A stretch of 64,000 nt of DNA, taken from NCBI RefSeq assembly GCF_036250675.1, contig NZ_CP109592.1:7068001-7132000 (forward strand), read 5' to 3'. The notes under the pieces are model-generated. The model was given only the letters and a program-made list of their open reading frames with translations. It made no database searches and was not told the origin of the DNA. This stretch comes from Streptomyces sp. NBC_01689. GTDB taxonomy: Bacteria; Actinomycetota; Actinomycetes; Streptomycetales; Streptomycetaceae. Below are positions 37,093 to 45,402 of the stretch, piece after piece. A program made the position numbers and the translations under genes. How positions within the stretch are numbered: the stretch's first letter is position 1; every line of letters begins with the position of its first letter.

Positions 37093-37581
37093 TCAGCCCT
37101 GGGCGCGTACGTGCTGTTCGTCGCCGGGCCTCACGTCGCGGAGCAGGCAGGTCAGTCGCGCGGTGCACACGCGCTTGCCGTCCTCGTCGGTGATGACGAT
37201 CTCGTACGTGGCGGTGGAGCGCCCGCGGTGGACGGGTGTGGCCACGCCGGTGACGAGGCCGGAGCGGGCGCCGCGGTGGTGGGTGCAGTTCAGGTCGACG
37301 CCGACGGCGATCTTGGAGCTGCCGCCGTGCAGCATGGAGCCGACGGAGCCGAGGGTCTCCGCGAGGACGGCGGAGGCGCCGCCGTGGAGGAGTCCGTACG
37401 GCTGGGTGTTGCCCTCGACGGGCATGGTGCCGACGACCCGGTCCGCGGAGGCTTCGACGATCTGCACGCCCATACGGGTGCCGAGGTGGCCCGCGGAGAA
37501 GAGGGCGGGCAGGTCGACACCGAGCGCGGCGTACTCGTCGAGGACCTCTTGCGGGAACTTCACGTGGCTCTGCTCGCCCAT
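37093..37581 (-). CDS. PaaI-type acyl-CoA thioesterase (hotdog fold)
   Basis: The 162-residue protein has the hotdog core with QPYGLLHGGASAVLAETLGSVGSM, where the HGG and acidic residue belong to the PaaI active site, and a final strand VCTARLTCLLRD. It hydrolyses aryl- or acyl-CoA thioesters. It lies 54 bases after the convergent-free, same-strand oxidoreductase gene and could be co-transcribed with it. The natural substrate is not evident. Confidence 0.9.
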   Translation of the reverse strand: MGEQSHVKFPQEVLDEYAALGVDLPALFSAGHLGTRMGVQIVEASADRVVGTMPVEGNTQPYGLLHGGASAVLAETLGSVGSMLHGGSSKIAVGVDLNCTHHRGARSGLVTGVATPVHRGRSTATYEIVITDEDGKRVCTARLTCLLRDVRPGDEQHVRAQG

Positions 37582-37635
37582 GGGGGCCGGCTCCGATCGT
37601 CGTCGATCTCTCTTGCTGACGTCCTGAGCAAACGC

Positions 37636-39915
37636 TCAGTCGGTGGCCGATTGTTCCAGACGGACCACGACGGACTTGCTGGCCGGGGTGTTGCTGGTGT
37701 CGGCGGTGGCGTCGAGCGGGACGAGGACGTTGGTCTCCGGGTAGTAGGAGGCCGCGCAGCCGAGGGCGGTCGGGTAGTGCACGACACGGAATCCGGGGGC
37801 GCGCCGTTCCAGGCCGTCCTGCCATTCGCTGACGAGGTCGACGTACGAGCCGTCGGCGACGCCGAGCGCGCGGGCGTCCCGCGGGTTGACCAGGACGACC
37901 CGGCGGCCGTTCTTGATGCCCCGGTAGCGGTCGTCCAGGCCGTAGATCGTGGTGTTGTACTGGTCGTGGGAGCGCAGCGTCTGCAGCAGCAGCCGGCCCT
38001 CGGGGAGTTTCGGGTACTCGACGGGCGCGGCGGTGAAGTTGGCCTTGCCGGTTGCGGTCGGGAAGCGGCGTTCGTCGCGCGGGGCGTGCGGGAGGGCGAA
38101 TCCGGCGGGGTCGGCGACGCGCGCGTTGAAGTCCTCGAATCCGGGGACGACCCGCGAGATGCGGTCACGGACGGTCGCGTAGTCCTTCTCGAACTCCTCC
38201 CAGGGGGTGCGGGAGTCGTCGCCGAGGACGCGGCGGGCGAGGCGGCAGACGATGGCCGGTTCGGAGAGCAGGTGGGTGCTCGCGGGGGCCAGGCGGCCGC
38301 GTGAGGCGTGGACCATGCCCATGGAGTCCTCGACGGTGACGAACTGCTCGCCGCCGCCCTGGAGGTCGCGCTCGGTGCGGCCGAGGGTGGGCAGGATCAG
38401 GGCGCGGGCGCCGGTGACCACGTGGGAGCGGTTGAGTTTCGTCGAGACGTGCACGGTGAGGCGGGCGCGGCGCATGGCGGCCTCGGTCACCTCGGTGTCG
38501 GGGGACGCGGAGACGAAGTTGCCGCCCATGGCGAAGAAGACCTTCGCGTCGCCGTCGCGCAGGGCGCGGATGGCGCGGACGACGTCGTAGCCGTGCGCGC
38601 GGGGCGGGGCGAAGCCGAACTCCTTCTCCAGGGCGTCGAGGAAGGCGGGGGCGGGGCGCTCGAAGATGCCCATGGTGCGGTCGCCCTGCACGTTCGAGTG
38701 GCCGCGGACGGGGCAGACGCCCGCGCCGGGGCGGCCGATGTTGCCGCGCAGCAGCAGGAAGTTGACGACTTCGCGGATCGTGGGCACGGAGTGCTTGTGC
38801 TGGGTGAGGCCCATGGCCCAGCAGACGATGGTGCGCCGTGAGGCGAGGACCATGGCGAGGGCTTCGTCGATCTCGGCGCGGGTGAGGCCGGTGGCGGTGA
38901 GGGTCTCGTCCCAGTCGGCGGCGCGGGCGGCGGCGGCGAACTCCTCGAAGCCGTGGGTGTGCTCGGCGACGAACTCCTGGTCGACGGCGCCCTCCGTGTC
39001 GAGGACGAGTTTGTTCAGGATGCGGAAGAGGGCCTGGTCGCCGCCGAGGCGGATCTGCAGGAACAGGTCGGTGAGGGCGGCGCCCTTGATCATGCCCTGC
39101 GGGGTCTGCGGGTTCTTGAAGCGCTCCAGGCCGGCCTCGGGGAGCGGGTTCACGCTGATGATCTTCGCGCCGCCGGCCTTTGCCTTCTCCAGGGCGGAGA
39201 GCATGCGGGGGTGGTTCGTGCCGGGGTTCTGCCCGGCGACGATGATCAGGTCCGCTTGGTGGAGGTCGTCGAGCAGGACGCTGCCCTTGCCGACGCCTAT
39301 GGTCTCGGTGAGGGCGGATCCCGAGGACTCGTGGCACATGTTCGAGCAGTCGGGCAGGTTGTTCGTGCCGAGTTCGCGGGCGAAGAGCTGGTAGAGGAAC
39401 GCGGCTTCGTTGCTCGTGCGTCCGGAGGTGTAGAAGAGGGCCTCGTCGGGGGAGCCGAGCGCGGCGAGTTCCTCGGCGACGATGTCGAAGGCGCGCTCCC
39501 AGGTCACCGGTTCGTAGTGGTCGGCGCCTTCGGGCAGGTACATGGGGTGGGTGAGGCGGCCCTGCTGTCCGAGCCAGTAGCCGCTGCGGCCGGAGAGGTC
39601 GGCGACGGGGTGCGCGGCGAAGAACTCGGGGGTGACCCGGCGCAGGGTCGCCTCCTCGGCGACGGCCTTCGCGCCGTTCTCGCAGAATTCCGCGGTGTGC
39701 CGGTGCTCGGGCTCGGGCCAGGCGCAGCCGGGGCAGTCGAAGCCGTCCTTCTGGTTGACCCTGAGCAGGGTGAGGGCGGTGCGGCGCACGCCCATCTGCT
39801 GCTGGGCGATCCGCAGGGTGTGTCCGATCGCGGGCAGCCCGGCCGCCGCGTGCTTCGGTCCTTCGACCTGGGGCGCGTCCTGGACCGGATCGCTCTTGGG
39901 CGGCTTGCTGGCCAT
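37636..39915 (-). CDS. FdhF/YdeP-family molybdopterin oxidoreductase
   Basis: A 759-residue molybdenum bis-MGD enzyme related to formate dehydrogenase alpha subunits, closest in layout to E. coli YdeP. It has an N-terminal DCPGCAW cysteine pair, then NMCHESSGSAL (likely metal-ligand region), VAGQNPGTNHPRMLSAL, RGHSNVQGDRTMGI and a C-terminal MGD-binding domain with TLRSHDQYNTTIYG. It lacks the full four-cysteine [4Fe-4S] motif of classical enzymes. No Tat signal is seen, so it is cytoplasmic. Substrate is unknown; YdeP is linked to acid resistance. ATG 39915 follows AAGGGG. Confidence 0.88.
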   Translation of the reverse strand: MASKPPKSDPVQDAPQVEGPKHAAAGLPAIGHTLRIAQQQMGVRRTALTLLRVNQKDGFDCPGCAWPEPEHRHTAEFCENGAKAVAEEATLRRVTPEFFAAHPVADLSGRSGYWLGQQGRLTHPMYLPEGADHYEPVTWERAFDIVAEELAALGSPDEALFYTSGRTSNEAAFLYQLFARELGTNNLPDCSNMCHESSGSALTETIGVGKGSVLLDDLHQADLIIVAGQNPGTNHPRMLSALEKAKAGGAKIISVNPLPEAGLERFKNPQTPQGMIKGAALTDLFLQIRLGGDQALFRILNKLVLDTEGAVDQEFVAEHTHGFEEFAAAARAADWDETLTATGLTRAEIDEALAMVLASRRTIVCWAMGLTQHKHSVPTIREVVNFLLLRGNIGRPGAGVCPVRGHSNVQGDRTMGIFERPAPAFLDALEKEFGFAPPRAHGYDVVRAIRALRDGDAKVFFAMGGNFVSASPDTEVTEAAMRRARLTVHVSTKLNRSHVVTGARALILPTLGRTERDLQGGGEQFVTVEDSMGMVHASRGRLAPASTHLLSEPAIVCRLARRVLGDDSRTPWEEFEKDYATVRDRISRVVPGFEDFNARVADPAGFALPHAPRDERRFPTATGKANFTAAPVEYPKLPEGRLLLQTLRSHDQYNTTIYGLDDRYRGIKNGRRVVLVNPRDARALGVADGSYVDLVSEWQDGLERRAPGFRVVHYPTALGCAASYYPETNVLVPLDATADTSNTPASKSVVVRLEQSATD

Positions 39916-40025
39916 CGCTGAACCCCTTCGCGTGCCTGGTGTGCGGTACCTCTTCGATCCTCGCACGGGCTGCCGGGGACGGGTGCGGCCGGTCCCGGAC
40001 GGTCCGCGCTGTCAGTGGGGCGTGG

Positions 40026-40031
40026 CAGGAT
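40026..40031 (+). promoter_or_regulatory. -10 element of a probable leaderless polA transcript
   Basis: CAGGAT is followed by seven bases and then the GTG start of polA, with no Shine-Dalgarno. No good -35 is seen. Confidence 0.45.
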
Positions 40032-40038
40032 CGGGGGC

Positions 40039-42765
40039 GTGGCAGAAACAGCATCGAAGAAGACCGAGAAGACCGAGGGTGCGAGCCGTCCGCGTCTGAT
40101 GCTCATGGATGGGCACTCGCTGGCGTACCGTGCGTTCTTCGCGCTGCCCGCGGAGAACTTCACGACCGCGAGCGGCCAGCCGACGAACGCGATCTACGGT
40201 TTCGCGTCGATGCTGGCGAACACGCTGCGCGACGAGGCGCCCACGCATTTCGCGGTGGCGTTCGACGTGTCGCGCAAGACCTGGCGCTCCGAGGAGTTCA
40301 CGGAGTACAAGGCGAACCGGTCGAAGACCCCGGACGAGTTCAAGGGCCAGGTCGAGCTGATCGGTGAGCTGCTGGACGCGATGCACGCGCAGCGGTTCGC
40401 GGTGGACGGCTTCGAGGCGGACGACATCATCGCGACGCTGGCCACGCAGGCGGAGGCCGAGGGCTTCGAGGTCCTGATCGTCACCGGTGACCGTGACTCG
40501 TTCCAGCTCGTCTCGGAGCACACGACGGTCCTGTATCCGACGAAGGGTGTCTCCGAGCTGACGCGGTTCACTCCGGAGAAGGTCGTCGAGAAGTACGGGT
40601 TGACGCCGGCGCAGTACCCCGACTTCGCGGCGCTGCGGGGTGACCCGTCGGACAACCTGCCGGGCATTCCGGGGGTGGGTGAGAAGACGGCCGCGAAGTG
40701 GATCAACCAGTTCGGTTCGTTCGCTGAGCTGGTCGAGCGGGTCGACGAGGTGAAGGGGAAGGCCGGCCAGAACCTCCGTGACCATCTGGAGGCGGTGCGG
40801 CTCAACCGTCGTCTCACCGAGATGGTGAAGGACGTGGAGCTGCCCCGGGCGGTCGTGGACCTGGAGCGCGCGGCGTACGACCGCACGGCCGTGGCGATGG
40901 TCCTGGACACGCTGGAGATCCGTAACCCGTCGCTGCGTGAGCGGCTGTTCGCGGTCGATCCCGGGGCGCAGGAGGCCGAGGCGGCGGCCCCGGTCGTCGC
41001 CGGTGTCGAGCTGGACGGTGCGGTGCTGGGCGCGGGCGAGCTGAAGCCGTGGCTGGCGGAGCACGGCGGGGCGGTCCTGGGTCTGGCCACGGTCGACGCG
41101 TGGGCGCTGGGCGCGGGCTCGGTCACGGAGATCGCGCTCGCCGCGGGGGAGGGGGCCGCGGCCTGGTTCGACCCCGCGCAGCTGGACGAGGGCGACGAGA
41201 ACGCGTTCGCGCGGTGGCTCGCCGACCCCGCGAAGCCGAAGGTGCTGCACAACGCCAAGGGCGTGATGCGGGTCTTCGCCGAGCACGGCTGGAGCGTCGA
41301 GGGCGTGTCCATGGACACCGCGCTCGCCGCGTATCTGGTCAAGCCGGGCCGTCGTTCCTTCGCGCTGGACGCGCTGTCGCTGGAGTATCTCGGGCGGGAG
41401 CTGGGCCCGGCCGCGGCGGCCGACGGCCAGCTGGCCTTCGGCACGGACGACGGGGCCGAGGCCGAGGCGCTGATGGCGCAGGCGCGGACGATCCTCGACC
41501 TCGGTGAGGCGTTCGACGAGAAGCTGGTGGAGGTCGGCGCGGCCGATCTGCTGCGGGACATGGAGCTGCCGACGTCGGCGCTGCTGGCGCGGCTGGAGCG
41601 GTCCGGGATCGCGGCCGACCGGGCGCATCTGGAGGCCATGGAGCAGATGTTCGGGGCCGCCGTGCAGCAGGCGGTGAAGGAGGCGCACGCCTCCGTGGGC
41701 CACGAGTTCAACCTCGGCTCGCCCAAGCAGCTCCAGGAGGTCTTCTTCGGGGAGCTCGATCTGCCCAAGACGAAGAAGACGAAGACGGGTTACACGACGG
41801 ACGCGGACGCGCTGGCCTGGCTGGCCAAGCAGACCGATCACGAGCTGCCCGTCGTCATGCTCCGCCACCGCGAGCAGGCGAAGCTGCGGGTGACCGTCGA
41901 GGGCCTGATCAAGTCGATCGCGGCGGACGGCCGGATCCACACGACCTTCAACCAGACGGTGGCGGCGACGGGCCGTCTGTCGTCGGTGGACCCGAACCTG
42001 CAGAACATCCCGGTGCGTACGGAGGAGGGCCGGGCGATCCGGCGCGGCTTCGTGGTCGGCGAGGGCTTCGAGTCGCTGATGACCGCGGACTACAGCCAGA
42101 TCGAGCTGCGGGTGATGGCCCATCTGTCCGAGGACGAGGGCCTGCTGGAGGCGTTCACCTCGGGGGAGGACCTGCACACGACGGTGGCGTCCCAGGTGTT
42201 CTCCGTCGAGCGTTCGGCGGTGGACGCGGAGATGCGCCGCAAGATCAAGGCCATGTCGTACGGCCTGGCGTACGGGCTGTCGGCGTTCGGCCTGTCCCAG
42301 CAGCTGAACATCGAGGCGGGCGAGGCCCGGGCCCTGATGGACACGTACTTCGAGCGCTTCGGGGGTGTCCGGGACTATCTGCGCCGGGTCGTGGACGAGG
42401 CGCGGGCCACGGGCTACACGGAGACCCTGTTCGGGCGGCGCCGCTATCTGCCCGACCTGAACAGTGACAACCGTCAGCGGCGCGAGACGGCCGAACGCAT
42501 GGCGCTGAACGCGCCGATCCAGGGCACGGCCGCGGACATCGTGAAGATCGCGATGCTGAACGTCGACCGGGCGCTGCGCGAGGCCGGTCTGAAGTCCCGG
42601 ATGCTCCTCCAGGTCCACGACGAGATCGTCCTGGAGATCGCCCCGGGGGAGCGGGAGCGGACCGAGGAGCTCCTCCGCCGCGAGATGGCGTCCGCCGTCG
42701 AACTCCGGGCCCCGCTCGACGTCTCCGTCGGCTCGGGCCCCGACTGGGAATCGGCGGCGCACTAG
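40039..42765 (+). CDS. polA: DNA polymerase I
   Basis: A 908-residue repair and Okazaki-fragment polymerase. The 5' nuclease domain comes first (LMDGHSLAYRAFFALP, TGDRDSFQLV, GIPGVGEKTAAKW). A degenerate 3'-5' exonuclease-like domain follows, without a full DEDD set. The polymerase domain has motif A TADYSQIELRVMAHLSED (about residue 683), O-helix RRKIKAMSYGLAYGLSAFG (about 734) and motif C QVHDEIVLE (about 859). The O-helix has Tyr where E. coli has Phe762, as in mycobacterial Pol I. The GTG at 40039 (VAETASKKTEK) fits the family N-terminus; a GTG at 40015 is also in frame. Confidence 0.96.
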   Translation: MAETASKKTEKTEGASRPRLMLMDGHSLAYRAFFALPAENFTTASGQPTNAIYGFASMLANTLRDEAPTHFAVAFDVSRKTWRSEEFTEYKANRSKTPDEFKGQVELIGELLDAMHAQRFAVDGFEADDIIATLATQAEAEGFEVLIVTGDRDSFQLVSEHTTVLYPTKGVSELTRFTPEKVVEKYGLTPAQYPDFAALRGDPSDNLPGIPGVGEKTAAKWINQFGSFAELVERVDEVKGKAGQNLRDHLEAVRLNRRLTEMVKDVELPRAVVDLERAAYDRTAVAMVLDTLEIRNPSLRERLFAVDPGAQEAEAAAPVVAGVELDGAVLGAGELKPWLAEHGGAVLGLATVDAWALGAGSVTEIALAAGEGAAAWFDPAQLDEGDENAFARWLADPAKPKVLHNAKGVMRVFAEHGWSVEGVSMDTALAAYLVKPGRRSFALDALSLEYLGRELGPAAAADGQLAFGTDDGAEAEALMAQARTILDLGEAFDEKLVEVGAADLLRDMELPTSALLARLERSGIAADRAHLEAMEQMFGAAVQQAVKEAHASVGHEFNLGSPKQLQEVFFGELDLPKTKKTKTGYTTDADALAWLAKQTDHELPVVMLRHREQAKLRVTVEGLIKSIAADGRIHTTFNQTVAATGRLSSVDPNLQNIPVRTEEGRAIRRGFVVGEGFESLMTADYSQIELRVMAHLSEDEGLLEAFTSGEDLHTTVASQVFSVERSAVDAEMRRKIKAMSYGLAYGLSAFGLSQQLNIEAGEARALMDTYFERFGGVRDYLRRVVDEARATGYTETLFGRRRYLPDLNSDNRQRRETAERMALNAPIQGTAADIVKIAMLNVDRALREAGLKSRMLLQVHDEIVLEIAPGERERTEELLRREMASAVELRAPLDVSVGSGPDWESAAH

Positions 42766-43524
42766 CCTGCCGCGACCGGGGCTCGGGGCGACCGCGGACC
42801 CGGTGGCCGCGGATCGGGGACCCGAGCCGCCACGGGACCGGGACCGGCACGGTCGGGCGTCGGCCGTGGTCGGGCGGGGACCCCGGTCCGTCGCGGACAC
42901 CGGCCCCGTACGACGTGCCCTCCGCCATCGACGGATCCACCGGCGACGGGGACCGGTCCGCCCGGTCACGTCCTCGACAGGCGAACGCTCACCCCGCCCG
43001 GCCCCCGACGACGGCCCTGACCGCGCCGGTAGGGGGCCGGAGAGCTGGCGACCTGGAAACTCCGTGGTCCGAGGACGGGGAGTCCGGGACTCGCTCCGGA
43101 GCCCGGGGTCGCAGAGGTCCGGGGGCCCCGATGGTCCAGGGCCAGAGGCTCGCGAAGCCATGGGGGACGGAGCACCGGAGCCCCGGGTCCGGACGCCTGA
43201 GCGCGGAGGCCTGAGCCCCAGGAGCCAGGAAGCAGGGGAACTCGCAGGTCCAGGGCTCGGAGTCCGGAGGCCCGGGAGCCGGGGGACCGCAGGATCCAGG
43301 ACCCGAAGGCCGGAGCCCCGGGGCCGCAGGGCCACGGTCCAGCAGCACAGGGCCTTCCGGGGGTGTCGCGGGACCCCGGAGCCGGACCCGGGGCCGGGGT
43401 CCAGGGCGTTCAGGGGACCCGGGGGCAGCGCCCCACCGTCTCCCGGTCGGCCCTCGGAGAGACCGTCACTCGCGTGGCCCCCGCAAAGACGCCCCCCGCG
43501 CAGGGTGCCCGCAAGGATGCGGGC
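42766..43524. other. GC-rich low-complexity region after polA
   Basis: About 760 bases without a supported gene. From about 43060 to 43420 the + strand is strongly purine-rich, with many diverged GGAGNCC-GGAG-CCCGGG elements (for example GGAGTCCGGAGGCCCGGGAG). The open frames across it are compositional only. Confidence 0.6.
43507..43524 (+). promoter_or_regulatory. inverted repeat directly before a start codon
   Basis: GCCCGCA AGGA TGCGGGC is a perfect 7-bp stem with a 4-base loop that ends at the base before ATG 43525. The loop contains AGGA. It would mask the ribosome-binding site if it folded in RNA. Confidence 0.5.
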
Positions 43525-44373
43525 ATGGGTATACGCCTACCGCACCGCCGCCCGGCCCTGCCCGCAGGTGCCGTCCCGGCGCTGTCCGTTCCGGTCCCCG
43601 CGGTGGCCGCGGGCGCGAGTACCGCTCAGACGCCCGCGGCCCGCCGCGCCGGCCGCACCCCCGGCTCGGCCGCTCCCGCCTCCCGCTCCATCGAGGCGGC
43701 AGCGGCGCCCGCGGCGGCCACGTACCGGGACACCGGCGCCCCGCCGGCGCACGCCGACGGCAGCGGCCCGACCTGCGATCTCGCGAGCGAGTGCCAGTAC
43801 GACCCGGAGGGCTTCGCGGACGGTGCGGACGGGGAGACCGTCCCGCGCCGGGCGCAGCGGCTCCGGGACACGCTGGACCGGTGGGAGCTCGCCGTCCTCA
43901 ACCCCCTGGTCGCCGTCTCGGACAGCATCGCGGCGCTGCGCCTGCCGGAGATGGTCACCGGCACGGGCTCCTTCCTGCGCAGCCGCGTCCATGGACTGAA
44001 CCCGCTCGGCCACGTCCGCGGTGAAGTCCGCGCGGACGGTCCCGCGGGGACGCCGGGCGACGCGCGGGCACGCCGGGGGAACGGCCCGCTGCCCCGGCCC
44101 GCGCACGGCTGGCGGGTCCGCAGTGTCGGTGCGTTCACCCGCACCGGCGGGACCTGCCGCATCGTGGTCCTGTCGCACGACAACCCGACCACGGCGTACC
44201 GGGCGCGCGCCATCGGACGGATCGCCCGGGCCGTGCACCGCGGTCTGGGGCAGGGGCGCGGTCCCGCCCGGGGGCAGGCCCCGCGCGGCGGGCTCAGCGA
44301 GCGGCCGGACGGCTCGGCTCCGTACGCCCGGCTCCCGGCCCGGGACGAACCGGAGCCGGACGCCACACCCTGA
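43525..44373 (+). CDS. hypothetical exported protein, possibly a decayed serine hydrolase
   Basis: The 282-residue frame starts with a weak signal-like segment (ALPAGAVPALSVPVPAVAAG). The C-terminal segment (HGWRVRSVGAFTRTGGTCRIVVLSHDNPTTAYRARAIGRIARAVHRGL) resembles the end of beta-lactamase-like serine hydrolases of streptomycetes. The N-terminal catalytic SxxK region is absent. Its last 80 bases overlap the convergent DUF4184 gene. The codon bias is acceptable but the N-terminal half is low-complexity. It may be a degenerate gene or a small secreted protein. I cannot assign a function. Confidence 0.45.
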   Translation: MGIRLPHRRPALPAGAVPALSVPVPAVAAGASTAQTPAARRAGRTPGSAAPASRSIEAAAAPAAATYRDTGAPPAHADGSGPTCDLASECQYDPEGFADGADGETVPRRAQRLRDTLDRWELAVLNPLVAVSDSIAALRLPEMVTGTGSFLRSRVHGLNPLGHVRGEVRADGPAGTPGDARARRGNGPLPRPAHGWRVRSVGAFTRTGGTCRIVVLSHDNPTTAYRARAIGRIARAVHRGLGQGRGPARGQAPRGGLSERPDGSAPYARLPARDEPEPDATP

Positions 44374-45148
44374 CCCCGACGGCGTACAGCGCCAGGCCGA
44401 GGGCGAGACCGGCGCCCGCGCCGAAGCACAGCGTCGGGACCAGTTCCCACGGATTCCCGACGGAGCCCCGGTACGCCCACCGGCGCGCGGCGCGCTGCCC
44501 GGCGGCGAGGACCGCGCAGCCGCCGATCACGGCGGCCGCGAGCCACCGGTCGGCACGCGACAGCGGCGGCACCCCCACCGGCTCGGCGGGCGGTGTCCGC
44601 CGCAGCGCGACGACCACGAAGACCGTGATCACCACGGCCGCCGCCGCGGAAGTGCCGTATTGCGCGTACGTGAACAGCGGGGTGCCCCCGACGTCCCGGC
44701 CCAGCGCGGGCAGCAGCCGCACCCCCCACCGGTCGTGGTGGGTGAACGCGTCCCACCCGATGTGCGTCAGCGCGCCGAGCACCGCCGACGCGTACCACCG
44801 CAGCGCCAGGGACGCGTCGGGCTCCCGGCGCGGCGTCCCGCAGCGCAGCAGCCCCGCGACCCTGCCCTGACGGGCCCGCGGCAGCAGGGCCACCGACGGC
44901 TCGCGCAGCACCAGCCAGAGACCCGCCAGGGCCCAGGCGACGAGCACGTCGAAGGTGAGGACGCCGGTGAACGAGTGCGTGAAGACACCGAATTCCATCG
45001 CGCCGGGGACCACGCCCGCCGCGTAGTAGGTCATGTCGGGCGCGAAGGAACCGGCCACCAGGACCGCCGGCACCAGCCGGCCCCGGCCGCTTCCGTCGCC
45101 CCGCACCGCGGGCAGTACGGCCGCCGCGTGGCTGAGAGTGAAGGGCAC
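44294..45148 (-). CDS. DUF4184 family membrane protein
   Basis: The 284-residue protein starts PFTLSHAAAVLP, continues with AGSFAPDMTYY and has LGALTHIGWDAFTHHDRWG, the His/Asp-rich motifs of DUF4184 that recall membrane-bound metal-dependent hydrolases (YdjM-like). About seven hydrophobic helices are visible. GTG 45148 follows GGGGGA. The C-terminal 25 residues, which overlap the convergent gene, are low-complexity. The biochemical role is not established. Confidence 0.85.
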   Translation of the reverse strand: MPFTLSHAAAVLPAVRGDGSGRGRLVPAVLVAGSFAPDMTYYAAGVVPGAMEFGVFTHSFTGVLTFDVLVAWALAGLWLVLREPSVALLPRARQGRVAGLLRCGTPRREPDASLALRWYASAVLGALTHIGWDAFTHHDRWGVRLLPALGRDVGGTPLFTYAQYGTSAAAAVVITVFVVVALRRTPPAEPVGVPPLSRADRWLAAAVIGGCAVLAAGQRAARRWAYRGSVGNPWELVPTLCFGAGAGLALGLALYAVGVRVWRPAPVRPGPGAGRTEPSRPAAR

Positions 45149-45402
45149 ACCATCCCCCTGTGACTGACGTTGTTCGAAGGCGCCGCCCCCGATGATCACC
45201 GAGGGTCATTATGAGAGACGTATGAGAAGGTCAGGCCGTGCCGTGGGGGTACGTGTCCCATCGGACAATCGAACATGGCCAACCGGTGAAAATCGGGCAC
45301 GAACGGGTGCCCCGGCGACGGAAGTTGTCGTAGGGTCACCTGCGTCACCGTGTCGGCGAAGGCGCGGGGCGCGGGCGGTCGTCCACGGGAGGGGATCACT
45401 CA
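45149..45402. other. promoter region of the lytic transglycosylase gene
   Basis: About 250 bases between divergent genes. I looked for the ydaO (c-di-AMP) riboswitch that often precedes cell-wall hydrolase genes in streptomycetes and did not find its conserved core. GGGAGGGG lies before the ATG at 45403. Confidence 0.5.

Noticed and set aside
40012..43335. Very long minus-strand open frame opposite polA
   Set aside because: It is the GC-driven shadow of polA; the product is Arg/Leu/His-rich without any domain.
45149..45402. ydaO-type (c-di-AMP) riboswitch before the lytic transglycosylase gene
   Set aside because: This gene class is often under that riboswitch in streptomycetes, but I cannot find its conserved core sequences here.
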